The notes: generated from the sequence alone by a model not told the origin. 64,000 nt of DNA from Anabaena minutissima FACHB-250 (GCF_014697125.1 NZ_JACJRG010000013.1:117398-181397), one strand, 5' to 3'. Shown: positions 37,501-46,116, counted from the stretch's first letter. A program made the numbers and translations.

Positions 37501-37987
37501 GTTCACTAACTTGATTTAAAGTACGTTGTAATTTCTCTATTTTATGGTCTTGTAAAATTTCCGTAGGTGTTCTGGCTTGTTTAGCGACTTCCAGAAATAA
37601 ACGGGCAAATTCTGCTACTTCCCTATGAGGGTCAATATTTTGCTGTTTAATTTCATCACCAATTGCATAACTGTCAATATAATTATCTAATTCTTGAAAA
37701 TTGAAATTTTTATTCTGGCTAAATGCCTGTTCAAAATTACTTTGAATTTCTGTTTTTCTAAATAACTCTAAAATAACCTCTGGCTTTCCTAACCCATATT
37801 CAATTAATGTATAACGATAAATACATTCAAAATCATTTTGGGGTGCATCCGGTTGCAAGCCAAACTTTCTGAGTATTCTTAATACTGTTTCGTTACGACT
37901 AACTTTATCTTGAACACGCTGAACACTCTGACCAACTAATTCACTAATAATGTCATCAATAATAAACATAGTATTTATAGATTTCAA
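34526..37987 (-). CDS. NACHT STAND NTPase with N-terminal nuclease-like domain, pentapeptide repeats and WD40 repeats
   Basis: A 1153-aa protein. Residues 1-140 form a helical, possibly effector-associated domain; 195-305 resemble a PD-(D/E)XK-like fold (YDRIFIRGVEGEA, without an obvious catalytic Lys). The NACHT core has Walker A GEFGTGKT (377-384) and Walker B LLLIFDGFDE (457-466). A helical arm (about 550-800) leads to pentapeptide-type repeats (VDFSRVSLHSVDLTGANL) and seven WD40 repeats. STAND proteins sense a trigger through the repeats, oligomerise on ATP and release an effector, often in antiphage defence or programmed death. Six of seven WD units are near-identical. No accessory genes flank it. 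Confidence 0.88.
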   Translation of the reverse strand: MKSINTMFIIDDIISELVGQSVQRVQDKVSRNETVLRILRKFGLQPDAPQNDFECIYRYTLIEYGLGKPEVILELFRKTEIQSNFEQAFSQNKNFNFQELDNYIDSYAIGDEIKQQNIDPHREVAEFARLFLEVAKQARTPTEILQDHKIEKLQRTLNQVSEQVKYLNLPAIQQQINQLAQSYQQLLPPSPVARETELAKNLRDWFNALGYKFEPTEVLEPEYFEWIINIPKRRGYDRIFIRGVEGEASIHDVNAVKQGIEKYKTDEGWVVAPRRVSKLARQEVAQANDSRFYCYTLDELIEADADFSGYFEWLENQVIEKGIDKYYVPLACMKEEVDLVTKRRIGISHYGKEDGWIERYVNNWLADKVKEHLSILGEFGTGKTWFAFHYAWEALQKYRQAKQDGSPLPRIPLVIPLRDYAKAVTIESLFSEFFFRKHEIGLVNYSAFEQLNRMGKLLLIFDGFDEMAARVDRQAMINNFWELARVVVPGAKAILTCRTEHFPEALEGRNLLNAKLKASTANLTGEPPQFEVLELEKLDDDQIRQVISFKAKPETVDYITHNQQLLDLARRPVMIDLIIEALPEIEAGKPIDISRVYLYAVRHKMERDIKSARTFTSMAQKLYFLCELSWEMLSTERMTLNYKEFPDRIRRCFNKEVQEQKDLDHWHYDMMGQTMLIRNADGDYYPAHRSLLEFFVAYKFARELNILADDFREVADGMPYDQGISDGDLTQTFGKNLLAKAVLDLMWPMLQKSANGRLVEVVKTTKAKTEIEAGYCGSNAAQLLIKGNRFALEKQDLNQTVLPGVDFSRVSLHSVDLTGANLHESVFARVLTDVLTVAFSPDGEVLATGEADGRVRLWNANTGKELLTLTGHSSSVNSVAWSGDGGTLASGSGDNTVKLWDVQTGECRLTLAGHRSSVNSVAWSGDGGTLASGSRDETVKLWDVQTGECRLTLAGHSSSVNSVAWSGDGGTLASGSGDETVKLWDVQTGECRLTLAGHSSSVYSVAWSGDGGTLASGSGDETVKLWDVQTGECRLTLAGHSSWVYSVAWSGDGGTLASGSRDETVKLWDVQTGECRLTLAVHSDWVRSVAWSGDGGTLASGSRDNTVKLWDVQTGECIATFSHQLYAGLKIKGVKGLTQAEILSLKALGAEED
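34638..35395 (-). repeat. 126-bp tandem repeats coding for six near-identical WD40 blades
   Basis: Six copies with a period of 126 bases (for instance ACTCCCCAGTCTGCACATCC recurs at 34638, 34764, 34890 and onward). Each codes for 42 residues containing SVAWSGDGGTLASGS and TVKLWDVQTGEC; differences cluster at a few codons (N/Y/R before SVAW, G/R and N/E in GSxDxT). Confidence 0.95.
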
Positions 37988-38011
37988 GTAAATGCGAACA
38001 TCGCGCGGATT

Positions 38012-38044
38012 AGATCCCCGACTTCTTTAAGAAGTCGGGGATCT
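38012..38044. repeat. Perfect palindromic repeat AGATCCCCGACTTCTT
   Basis: Sixteen-base perfect arms around a single T. Located 25 bases upstream of the NACHT gene start. Similar GATCCCCGACTTCTT palindromes are, as I recall, scattered through cyanobacterial genomes, so it is probably a dispersed element, although its position next to the start could affect expression. Confidence 0.7.
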
Positions 38045-38148
38045 GGAAGACGTATTAGTTATTGCTAGTACATCATAATGTTACGTGATTTAACGTAGAG
38101 CATCTAAACATAGCGATCGCCTCATCTCCCATCATCGTAAATTTATGT

Positions 38149-38193
38149 AAAAAAAGCGATCGCAACTGAACATAACTTATCAGGCGATCGCTT
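38149..38193 (-). terminator. apcF terminator made from two HIP1 sites
   Basis: AAGCGATCGC (38154-38163) and GCGATCGCTT (38184-38193) are perfect 10-bp arms. On the minus strand the hairpin is followed by a run of seven T. It lies about 55 bases after the apcF stop. Confidence 0.7.
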
Positions 38194-38248
38194 CACAAAA
38201 ATTCACTCAAAGTCCTGAGTTCTGATTAAAAATTCTAGTCCTCAGTCC

Positions 38249-38758
38249 CTACACATCCTGTTCGCTTAACTCACGAGTGATGTGGTCAAATGGCTCATCC
38301 ACAAAAGCAGTGCTGCTAACACCCGCAGCTGCTACTTGTTCTTTCACCAAATCCTTAAGAATTTGCACACCGCGAACCGTGGGAGCAATAGGTACACTCA
38401 GCGAATTGTAGGTTTCCCGTAGACCTTGCAACACACGCTCATCTAAAACGTTGGTATTACCAGCAACCAGCGCGTATGTAGCGTAGCGCAGGTAGTAGTC
38501 CATATCTCGCAAACAAGCTGCATAACGACGAGTTGTATAAGCGTTACCACCAGGACGAATTAACTCTGGTAGTTCTTCAAACAACTTAGCACCAGCTTGC
38601 TTCACAAGTGCCGCCGCATTCGAGTTAATTGCAGCCGCAGCTTGTACGCGAGCTGTGCCACTCTCAAAATAAGATTTCAAGCTGTCGATCGCGTTCCGGT
38701 CAAAATAACGACCAGTTACGTCATAATTCTTAATTAAGGTTGTTACTGCGTCACGCAT
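38249..38758 (-). CDS. apcF: Allophycocyanin beta-18 subunit
   Basis: A 169-aa core phycobiliprotein starting MRDAVTTLIKNYDVTGRYFDRNAID, characteristic of ApcF rather than ApcB. Cys82 (YAACLRD) binds phycocyanobilin and Asn72 (PGGNAYT) is the methylation site. ApcF replaces one ApcB in the core and pairs with the terminal emitter ApcE, passing energy to photosystem II. The ATG at 38758 follows GGGAGAAGAAGG and gives the family length; a TTG fifteen bases upstream is not used. It lies outside the main phycobilisome island and diverges from glnA. Confidence 0.95.
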   Translation of the reverse strand: MRDAVTTLIKNYDVTGRYFDRNAIDSLKSYFESGTARVQAAAAINSNAAALVKQAGAKLFEELPELIRPGGNAYTTRRYAACLRDMDYYLRYATYALVAGNTNVLDERVLQGLRETYNSLSVPIAPTVRGVQILKDLVKEQVAAAGVSSTAFVDEPFDHITRELSEQDV

Positions 38759-38977
38759 TCCTTCTTCTCCCAATCGTTGCTATCGTGGTTTGATATTTAT
38801 TTGGCCGCACTTACGCACCAGTAAATTTTTGTGCTATCTAGATATAGATTTGGCACAAAAACCATCTATCTATTATTTAAGGATTCTATGTCAAAGTTGA
38901 CCCCTCTGAGATGAACTTTCCCCCTTTTGTGCAGATGTCGAAAGAAAGGTTAATATTACCTGTAATCCAGATGATCT

Positions 38978-39020
38978 GTAACAACTACTACAAAACTCTC
39001 TAATGTAGAGAATCTACGAT
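38978..39020 (+). promoter_or_regulatory. NtcA-activated glnA promoter
   Basis: GTAACAACTACTAC (38978-38991) fits the NtcA site GTA-N8-TAC. TACGAT (39015-39020) fits the -10 TAN3T, 23 bases after the box, the canonical class II NtcA promoter spacing. This would raise glnA transcription when 2-oxoglutarate is high (nitrogen shortage). Confidence 0.75.
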
Positions 39021-39118
39021 ATTTCAGGTGTGTCACAACTTTGTTCCGCTCAGTAGGGTTAGGATGCTTTGGCAGATTCTGGTTTGACGTTAAGAAATTG
39101 GCAGAGAAGGAGTAACGA

Positions 39119-40534
39119 ATGACAACCCCACAAGAAGTCTTGAAAATGATTCAAGACGAAAACATCCAGATGATTGATTTGAAATTCGTCGATACACTCG
39201 GCACTTGGCAGCATTTGACGATGTTCCAAGACCAGATTGACGAAACTTCATTCACTGATGGTGTACCCTTCGACGGTTCCAGCATTCGGGGTTGGAAAGG
39301 CATCGAAGAATCAGACATGACAATGGTGCTAGATCCTAACACCGCTTGGATCGACCCATTCATGGCAGAGCCAACATTAAGTATTATTTGTAGCATCAAA
39401 GAACCCCGTACTGGCGAATGGTATAACCGTTGCCCAAGGGTTATTGCTCAAAAAGCAGTAGACTACTTAGTTTCTAGTGGTCTTGGTGATACCGCTTTCT
39501 TTGGCCCTGAAGCTGAATTCTTCATCTTTGATGATGTCCGCTATGACCAAACTGCCAACGAGGGATACTACCACGTAGATTCAATAGAAGGCCGTTGGAA
39601 TTTCGGTAGAAAAGAAAGCCCCAACCTCGGTTACAAAACCCGCTTCAAAGAAGGTTACTTCCCAGTTGCGCCAACAGATACTTTCCAAGATATGCGGACA
39701 GAAATGCTGTTGACGATGGCAAAACTAGGTGTGCCTATTGAAAAGCATCACCACGAAGTAGCGACCGGCGGTCAGTGTGAATTGGGCTTCCGCTTTGGTA
39801 AATTAATCGAAGCGGCTGACTGGTTAATGATCTACAAATACGTGATCAAAAACGTAGCTAACAAATACGGCAGAACCGTTACCTTCATGCCCAAACCTGT
39901 GTTTGGTGATAACGGTTCTGGGATGCACACCCACCAGTCGATTTGGAAAGATGGTAAACCTCTGTTTGCCGGCGACAAGTATGCTGGTTTGAGTGACATG
40001 GCACTATACTACATTGGTGGTATTCTCAAACACGCACCAGCATTGTTGGCAATCACCAACCCTTCCACCAACTCCTACAAACGTCTAGTACCTGGTTATG
40101 AAGCACCTGTAAACTTGGCTTACTCCCAAGGTAATCGTTCTGCTTCTGTGCGTATTCCTCTCTCTGGTACTAACCCCAAAGCCAAGCGTTTAGAGTTCCG
40201 TTGTCCAGACGCTACCTCTAACCCTTACTTGGCATTTGCAGCCATGCTGTGTGCTGGTATCGATGGGATCAAGAACAAAATCCATCCCGGTGAACCTTTA
40301 GACAAAAATATCTATGAACTCTCTCCAGAAGAACTGGCGAAAGTTCCTTCCACACCTGGTTCTTTAGAATTGGCATTGGAAGCACTGGAAAATGACCACG
40401 CTTTCTTAACAGAATCAGGCGTATTCACTGAAGACTTTATCCAAAACTGGATTGATTACAAGCTAGCTAACGAAGTTAAGCAGTTACAATTGCGTCCTCA
40501 TCCTTATGAGTTCTATCTTTATTACGACGCTTAA
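39119..40534 (+). CDS. glnA: Glutamine synthetase type I
   Basis: A 471-aa GSI enzyme, standard length. Active-site blocks: [70 protein letters not shown] and [19 protein letters not shown]. It combines ammonium and glutamate using ATP and is the entry point of nitrogen into metabolism. AAGGAG precedes the ATG. It is controlled by NtcA at the promoter and by the inhibitor IF7, whose gene lies 1.5 kb away. Confidence 0.98.
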   Translation: MTTPQEVLKMIQDENIQMIDLKFVDTLGTWQHLTMFQDQIDETSFTDGVPFDGSSIRGWKGIEESDMTMVLDPNTAWIDPFMAEPTLSIICSIKEPRTGEWYNRCPRVIAQKAVDYLVSSGLGDTAFFGPEAEFFIFDDVRYDQTANEGYYHVDSIEGRWNFGRKESPNLGYKTRFKEGYFPVAPTDTFQDMRTEMLLTMAKLGVPIEKHHHEVATGGQCELGFRFGKLIEAADWLMIYKYVIKNVANKYGRTVTFMPKPVFGDNGSGMHTHQSIWKDGKPLFAGDKYAGLSDMALYYIGGILKHAPALLAITNPSTNSYKRLVPGYEAPVNLAYSQGNRSASVRIPLSGTNPKAKRLEFRCPDATSNPYLAFAAMLCAGIDGIKNKIHPGEPLDKNIYELSPEELAKVPSTPGSLELALEALENDHAFLTESGVFTEDFIQNWIDYKLANEVKQLQLRPHPYEFYLYYDA

Positions 40535-40574
40535 TTAATACCTGTTTGCAATTATATCCAAACGTGTAAATTTT

Positions 40575-40598
40575 GCCACCCTATAGGGTGGCTTTTTT
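40575..40598 (+). terminator. glnA terminator
   Basis: GCCACCC-TATA-GGGTGGC followed by six T, 40 bases after the glnA stop. A textbook intrinsic terminator; it also faces the end of the converging glycosyltransferase gene. Confidence 0.92.
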
Positions 40599-40609
40599 GC
40601 GTAACAAAG

Positions 40610-41572
40610 CTAGGATTTGATAACTCCTCGGAGCAAAAATTTAATTTTTTGTTTTAGTGAAATGTACGTTTTTTTGAACACCGCTAGATTTTTTTGTCTT
40701 TGTTTTTTAGCTAATTGTTCAACACCCCAACTTGACCAGATTTTACTATCCAAATATTCAAAAAATAAATGTTTTTCTGGATGATTACAGTTATCATGCC
40801 ACGGTTTTTCATGGGAAGAAAAATGAATAATAAAAGGATGATTAACTAGGTTATTATATTCTTCTTCACTATATGGACTATCTTGCCAAGATTGATATCT
40901 AAACAGGTACGGCATCTGATTCCACCTAGAATCAATAGTTTCCCATTGCCCTGCTAAAATTGCATTCATAGCATCTTGGTCATGCCAACGTATATAATTT
41001 TTATATTTATCTAAATACTCAAATATTTTTTGACTTGTCGCCTCTTTTCTCCATTTTTTAAGATTCATGACAAGCACACCAGAATTAAAGTATTTGCAGT
41101 CTGGAGAAATACCCAATTCTTGATAATTAATCAGTCCTCTAGGAGATGAGACATAGGGCGCACCCATATCTGGGACTGCCAAAAGATAGTTATCATGAAT
41201 ATCGATATTCCATAGTTCTTGCAAACTAGTTCTGACAATTACGTCGCTATCAATGTAAATAGCTTTGCTAATTTCTGGGGGTAAAAGGTCTGGAATTAAA
41301 ATTCGATAATAAGCAGCAATAGTAATTGCAGAAGATGTTTGTAAGTTTTTGAATTTTGATTTTTTTACTTTCAGCCAGGTAATACTAACTTGCTCTGATT
41401 GAAGATTTTGGATAATTCTATTTTTATTAACTCTACTAATACCACCATCAATAATATATAAAGCTAAATGCTGTTCACTCGTAAGATGGGCAACAACTGA
41501 ACGAGTCGTTGCAGCTAAAGGCATGGAGAAGTTATCATCGGCAGCACAAACTAGACAAATTGAGTTATCCAT
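40610..41572 (-). CDS. Glycosyltransferase family 8
   Basis: A 320-aa GT-A fold enzyme. DxD motif in KAIYIDSDVIV, YYRILIPDLLP before it, FNSGVLVMNLKKWR and WHDQDAMNAILAGQW after it, and HFSSHEKPWH near the end are typical of GT8 (LgtC/WaaJ-like galactosyl- or glucosyltransferases of surface polysaccharides). The last 30 residues are basic, suggesting peripheral membrane attachment. Acceptor and sugar are unknown; no polysaccharide cluster is nearby. Confidence 0.88.
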   Translation of the reverse strand: MDNSICLVCAADDNFSMPLAATTRSVVAHLTSEQHLALYIIDGGISRVNKNRIIQNLQSEQVSITWLKVKKSKFKNLQTSSAITIAAYYRILIPDLLPPEISKAIYIDSDVIVRTSLQELWNIDIHDNYLLAVPDMGAPYVSSPRGLINYQELGISPDCKYFNSGVLVMNLKKWRKEATSQKIFEYLDKYKNYIRWHDQDAMNAILAGQWETIDSRWNQMPYLFRYQSWQDSPYSEEEYNNLVNHPFIIHFSSHEKPWHDNCNHPEKHLFFEYLDSKIWSSWGVEQLAKKQRQKNLAVFKKTYISLKQKIKFLLRGVIKS

Positions 41573-41790
41573 AAATTCTCAATCTAAAACATACACTCCA
41601 CAGCTAAGTAAAAATATAAATGGTATTTATTCGTAAAACACCATTATTCTCAGGCATCAGAGGTTATTGATTACTATCGCATAATCTCCAACTAGTAACA
41701 TCAGTTATGTTCACTAAGTTGAGAACGAGATTGCGTAATTTGTACTTTAGCCTCAGTGTTTTGTCTTTCTGGGGTGTATGTCACGACATC

Positions 41791-41825
41791 AGGGGAAATA
41801 GATTATGGTAGAAATTGTTTCCCCT
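41791..41825 (-). terminator. Hairpin downstream of gifA
   Basis: AGGGGAAA and TTTCCCCT, 8-bp arms with a 19-base loop, beginning 22 bases after the gifA stop. No T-run follows on the minus strand, so it may stabilise the mRNA end as much as terminate it. Confidence 0.4.
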
Positions 41826-41846
41826 GCTACTAACGATGATCAATAT

Positions 41847-42050
41847 CTAGCTCATCGTCGCATTACTGCGCCCGTAAATTACTCGTGTAGTCGGGTCAAT
41901 CTTGCCTTGAATAGGATTCCAATAGTGGGATGCTTCTTCTGTAGGAATACCCATTTCTTGTGCTGCACGCATCAGCATTGATTGTTGACGATTCTTAACT
42001 TGCTGATATTGACGCACCATAATCGCACGAGATTTTTCTTGAATAGACAT
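41847..42050 (-). CDS. gifA: Glutamine synthetase inactivating factor IF7
   Basis: A 67-aa basic, disordered-type protein matching IF7/IF17: KSRAIMVRQYQQVKNRQQSML, ASHYWNPIQGK and the conserved ending TTRVIYGRSNATMS. It binds and inactivates glutamine synthetase when ammonium is plentiful; Arg residues in the N-terminal half are needed for binding. An NtcA-type box upstream fits the known repression of gif genes by NtcA, opposite to glnA. Only one gif gene is present in the window. Confidence 0.93.
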   Translation of the reverse strand: MSIQEKSRAIMVRQYQQVKNRQQSMLMRAAQEMGIPTEEASHYWNPIQGKIDPTTRVIYGRSNATMS

Positions 42051-42126
42051 AACACAGCCTCCCTATGGATTTAAAAATATTGGATTAATTTGTTAGTTCT
42101 CTATTAATCAATTTAGCAAAAATTCT

Positions 42127-42140
42127 GTAACATAAACTAC
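42127..42140 (-). promoter_or_regulatory. NtcA box upstream of gifA
   Basis: GTAACATAAACTAC matches GTA-N8-TAC, about 77-90 bases before the gifA ATG. NtcA is known to repress gif genes; the position relative to a -10 box could not be fixed. Confidence 0.7.
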
Positions 42141-42446
42141 CAAATGGCATTTACGTTGTAAATCTTAATATTTTCACAATTTTTATTGACTGTGATTTCA
42201 TGGGTAGTTGGATAAAACCAGCGTGGAGTAAGCTAATCTCTTGCAATACTCTTTTTGCTGACTATTTACTCTTAAATGCTTACGGGAATACCTATTTCTA
42301 GCAATTTTCCCGCCAATAAGTCTGATTTATTCTACAAATAAGTAGATTGTGAATATAAGCACTTGCTTTATGATGCTGATAGCCTATTTTTATATTTAAT
42401 CGAATTAAATAGGAAAGCGGTCTAGTACAGCGCGGCGTAAATAGCG

Positions 42447-42530
42447 CAAAGTTGAGCCACTGCGTTGCCGGGGTTCGCCCGGTTGTAGCAAGTGGCGTGG
42501 CGGTGTCGGTTTCCGTCCCGCCAAACTTTG
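42447..42530. repeat. 84-bp GC-rich element with 7-bp terminal inverted repeats
   Basis: CAAAGTT at one end and AACTTTG at the other enclose a GC-rich segment (GCCGGGGTTCGCCCGG in the centre forms a hairpin). Surroundings are AT-rich. It resembles dispersed Nostoc repeat DNA, possibly a small non-autonomous element. The rest of 42051-42865 has no supported gene. Confidence 0.45.
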
Positions 42531-42620
42531 TAAGAGAAAGCTACCATTTTAAACAAGTAAAAGCCTTGAGATACCAAACTTTTGACTTTTGACTTACCCT
42601 CCGTGTTCGCTCTTCTCTAC

Positions 42621-42719
42621 GTTTCCTTCTCTTTAGAGACGCTACCGCGTTCACGTAGTGTTCCGTAAAGCCTGCGGCATAGCTACGCTTAGGCCGCAGC
42701 CTCTCTTAGAGAAGGAAAC
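42621..42719. repeat. Inverted-repeat element with GTTTCCTTCTCT arms
   Basis: GTTTCCTTCTCT (42621-42632) pairs with AGAGAAGGAAAC (42708-42719). Inside, CCTGCGGC..GCCGCAG makes a second hairpin. The inner phrase CTGCGGCATAGCT.CGCTTAG also occurs near 32032, so it is a dispersed repeat. Confidence 0.6.
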
Positions 42720-42865
42720 GCGCAGCGTGTCGTAGACAGAGGCTGTGCTAAAGCGTTCTCGTAGAGTAGCAGCTTTCGCTATGACTTCCGCCTTGCGGTA
42801 AATTCCCGTCTAGTTTTTCCCAAGTCCAAAACTTTCTAGGACAGTGTAAATAGTGGTGTTTTTTA

Positions 42866-44500
42866 ATGAAAAAGATACTGAAATACCTGAGTTTAGGGCT
42901 GTTATCTACATTTTTAACCGCAACCCCTGGATTCGGTGCTGAACGCATCAGTTTTTTTTACCCTATCTTTGGAGAATTGTCCTTACCTGTTGATTCTTTA
43001 GAAACTTTCGCGAAGGAAGGCAGAATAGACGATGATTTCAAATTCTATGCCCAGCGTGCCACACCTGAACAATTAGCTCAACTGCGGGAACTACTTCAGA
43101 TACGTTTTAATGTCACTCCTACTCTCGTATCTCAAGTTACTTACTCACCAGTTGGAGAAGAGGTGTTGCAAAGGCTAGGAGAATTACTTTTAACTGATTC
43201 TCGCAGAAATGGCTTTTATGCTTTGCGTGCTGCTTTAATTTTGTCGGCTGCTTCTCCAGATGGCTTATCGCTTGTTAATGTGCTGCGGAAGTTTCCTAGC
43301 AAGAGTGTGCGGCTTAATTATACAGAGGGGGTGAAGATAGTCGATCAATTGTCACAATTACTCAAAACTAGGGATAAGGTTGTATCTTTTCTACAAAAGG
43401 AAGCTCTAACGCAGTCTCTTACTTCCCAATCGGATTTTTCGCAGTTACCAGATTTAAGAGAGCCTGGAAAATTTCGTTGGCAAGCAACCAGGTTTAATTT
43501 AAATGATGTAACACGAAACCGCCTTCTCCCACTGGATTTATACTTACCTACAACTAGCCAAGAGAATGGTACTCAGCCACCTTTTCCTCTAATTGTTATT
43601 TCTCATGGTGTCGCTTCAGACCGCTACACTTTTGCCTACCTAGCTCAACATTTAGCATCTTACGGTTTTGCTGTCGCCGTTCTAGAACATCCCGGTAGTA
43701 ACGCTAGACGTTTTCAGCAATACTTTGCAGGTTTGGCAGAACCACCAGAACCAAGAGAATTTCTTGATAGACCTCTAGATGTCAAGTTTTTGTTAGATGA
43801 ACTCCAGCTGATGGAAAAGTCTGATCCCAAGCTGAAGGGAAAACTTAACTTTGAGCAAATAGGGGCAATTGGTCAATCTTTTGGAGGTTACACTGTTTTA
43901 GCCTTAGCAGGGGCTGAGATAAACTTTGACCAACTCAAGCAAAATTGTCTACCTGATAATTCAAATTTGAATTTATCACTGATTTTGCAGTGTCAAGCAA
44001 CTCAGTTGTTCCTAGAAAAAGATGCGTTGCAAGATAATCGGATCAAGGCCATCATTTCGATTAATCCTATTAATAGTGCTATTTTCGGTGAAAGTGGCAT
44101 TAGTCAAATACAAGTTCCTGTCATGCTCATGGCGGGTAGTCAAGATATTTTTGCTCCTCCTGTACCAGAACAGATTCGCCCCTTTACTTGGTTACCCAAT
44201 CCAAATAAATACTTAGTTTTAATAGAAAATGCTACCCATTTCTCCTTTATAGGAGAATCTCCTAATGAAAGTAATGTTTTACCTGTCCCAACCGGATTGT
44301 TAGGCCCTGAGCGTACTGTTGCTTATTCCTATCTCAATGCTTTAAGTGTGGCTTTTTTAGAAGCAAATCTACTCAATCGTCCTGAATCCCGTGTCTATTT
44401 GCAGCCTTCCTATGCCCAATATATTAGTCAACCTCCTCTTAATCTCAGTCTTTTACAGTCGTTAACTACAGAGGAGCTAAATCAAGCTGTGAATAGGTGA
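42866..44500 (+). CDS. DUF1400 and alpha/beta-hydrolase protein, exported
   Basis: A 544-aa protein with a signal peptide (about 1-24, cleavage near GFGA). Residues about 25-150 match the DUF1400 pattern of cyanobacterial hydrolases (ISFFYPIFGELSLPVDSLETFAKEG, ALRAALILSAASPDGLSLVNVLRKFPS). An alpha/beta-hydrolase resembling PAF-acetylhydrolase/dienelactone hydrolase follows: FPLIVISHGVASDRY (oxyanion region), GQSFGGYTVLAL with the nucleophile Ser, MLMAGSQDIFAPP for the acid and ENATHFSF for the His. A periplasmic lipase or esterase is likely; the substrate is unknown. The stop codon falls inside a GGTGACAGG-type repeat. Confidence 0.85.
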   Translation: MKKILKYLSLGLLSTFLTATPGFGAERISFFYPIFGELSLPVDSLETFAKEGRIDDDFKFYAQRATPEQLAQLRELLQIRFNVTPTLVSQVTYSPVGEEVLQRLGELLLTDSRRNGFYALRAALILSAASPDGLSLVNVLRKFPSKSVRLNYTEGVKIVDQLSQLLKTRDKVVSFLQKEALTQSLTSQSDFSQLPDLREPGKFRWQATRFNLNDVTRNRLLPLDLYLPTTSQENGTQPPFPLIVISHGVASDRYTFAYLAQHLASYGFAVAVLEHPGSNARRFQQYFAGLAEPPEPREFLDRPLDVKFLLDELQLMEKSDPKLKGKLNFEQIGAIGQSFGGYTVLALAGAEINFDQLKQNCLPDNSNLNLSLILQCQATQLFLEKDALQDNRIKAIISINPINSAIFGESGISQIQVPVMLMAGSQDIFAPPVPEQIRPFTWLPNPNKYLVLIENATHFSFIGESPNESNVLPVPTGLLGPERTVAYSYLNALSVAFLEANLLNRPESRVYLQPSYAQYISQPPLNLSLLQSLTTEELNQAVNR

Positions 44501-45121
44501 TAGGTGACAGGGGACAGGTGACAGGGTAGACAAGGTAAAAAGCATTATGACTAATGAATGAATAAATAGTAATTAGTAATTACTATATTCAGTACAATTG
44601 CTGACGACAATTTGAGCAATACTGTTCCTAACAAATATGTCTTTTTAATGTCTTTTCTATGTTTTTTATATGACAATTTTTTATTTTTTATAATCTAAAT
44701 ATCAATTGTCAGGGGATCACGATATTCATTGGGTAGTATTCATAAAAACTTATTGCATATTCAGTAGTTTATATATAGCGTTGTAAACAAGTATTAAGAA
44801 ATACTTATTAAAAAAGATTGCAAGTCCTTGATTTAATTGCTAACGTGTGTAGTGACAAGGATGCTGATGAACGCTCTGATTAAGGAGAGGTAAAACCTAT
44901 GAGCTATATCTACTCAGCCAATTGCGGGAACAATTGATTTGCAATCTGCAATCTGCAATCCATGAACAATGCAGATTAATCCAAAGATATGTCGTTGCTA
45001 CAGGCTAATTGGTGTTCTGACTGGACATTCAACTAATTATTTGTCTTCCCTGGTGTTGAGGTTTGTGCTGATTAATTAATGACGAACTGGGGTAAGAATC
45101 AGAATTTGGAGGTAAAAATCC
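44501..45121. other. Intergenic region with short repeats
   Basis: Begins with GTGACAGGGGACAGG heptamers after the hydrolase stop, then AT-rich DNA. Near 44941 a triple GCAATCT repeat occurs. No gene or RNA recognised. GGAGG before 45122 serves the next gene. Confidence 0.5.
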
Positions 45122-45994
45122 ATGAATATTCAAGGCAAAGTTGCTCTAATTACAGGGGCTTCCCGTGGGATTGGGCGAGCGATCGCTATAGAATTAGCAG
45201 AACAAGGAATACAACGATTGATTTTAGTGGCACGCGATCGCCAAAAGTTAAGAGAATTAGCTCAAGAAATCGAGGCGATGGGTGTTCAAGCTACAACACT
45301 AGCAATTGATTTAACGCAAGCGACAGAGGTAAATATTGCCATAGCTCAACTGTGGCGGTCTTACGGGCCAATTCACCTACTGGTTAACTGTGCAGGGGTA
45401 GCTTACCAAAACTCCTTTTTGCGTTCCAAACTCCCCCAAGTCCAAGAAGAACTCTCTGTAAATCTATTGGGAATGTATACCCTCACCAGTCTCATAGCCA
45501 AACGCATGGTTAGCCAAAGACAGGGGACAATTATCAATGTTTCCAGCTTAATGGGGAAAGTAGCTGCACCGACAATGGCGACGTATTCAGCAACGAAGTT
45601 TGCCATTTTAGGCTTTACCCAAGCTTTGCGCCAAGAACTAGCAGAGTACAACATCCAAGTAAAAGCCTTATTACCCACCCTCACCGACACAGACATGGTG
45701 CGCGACTTGCAACTATTTCGCTGGGTGATCCCCATGACTCCGCAGCAAGTAGCCAAAGCACTGGTCATAGGACTAGAAAAAGATGCTCCAGAAATTCTAG
45801 TAGGATGGCAAAGTCATCTAGCTGTGTGGTGTCAACGTTTAGCACCGTGGTTGCTGGAGTTAATTTTAAAAATCGCCGCACCACCAAAACCACAAACACT
45901 AGAAAAACCCAGCTTATTCACCAGAATCCAGCGTTTTAGTGATTTCCTCTTTTCCAGAAATATGCTTGCTTTCGTCTCTCCACGGAAGTTATAA
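45122..45994 (+). CDS. Short-chain dehydrogenase/reductase
   Basis: A 290-aa classical SDR: cofactor motif TGASRGIGRAIA (11-22), NCAGVAYQ, catalytic Ser in INVSSLMG, and YSATK (Tyr-x3-Lys). The C-terminal 60 residues extend beyond the SDR core with a hydrophobic patch (LAPWLLELILKIA), suggesting membrane contact. GGAGG lies seven bases before the ATG. The heterocyst protein HetN is a similar-sized SDR, but its RGSGR peptide is absent here (RQGTI instead), so this is not HetN. Substrate unknown. Confidence 0.87.
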   Translation: MNIQGKVALITGASRGIGRAIAIELAEQGIQRLILVARDRQKLRELAQEIEAMGVQATTLAIDLTQATEVNIAIAQLWRSYGPIHLLVNCAGVAYQNSFLRSKLPQVQEELSVNLLGMYTLTSLIAKRMVSQRQGTIINVSSLMGKVAAPTMATYSATKFAILGFTQALRQELAEYNIQVKALLPTLTDTDMVRDLQLFRWVIPMTPQQVAKALVIGLEKDAPEILVGWQSHLAVWCQRLAPWLLELILKIAAPPKPQTLEKPSLFTRIQRFSDFLFSRNMLAFVSPRKL

Positions 45995-46116
45995 GATCAA
46001 CTCTCATCCTCTCTGCGCCTGAAGCATGAGAAAAATCATGTAATTTGGTATCACGCCTATCCAAAATTGGCTTGCAGTTAGATAATTAGGTATTCTTTGT
46101 TTCGGAGTCATCAGCA

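Noticed and set aside
40610..41572. Possible sucrose or glycogen synthesis enzyme
   Set aside because: The DSD and FNSGV motifs fit family GT8 and not GT5 or sucrose-phosphate synthase; no substrate can be assigned.
45122..45994. Possible heterocyst pattern gene hetN
   Set aside because: The SDR fold fits but the RGSGR peptide of HetN is missing, and no other heterocyst gene is adjacent.
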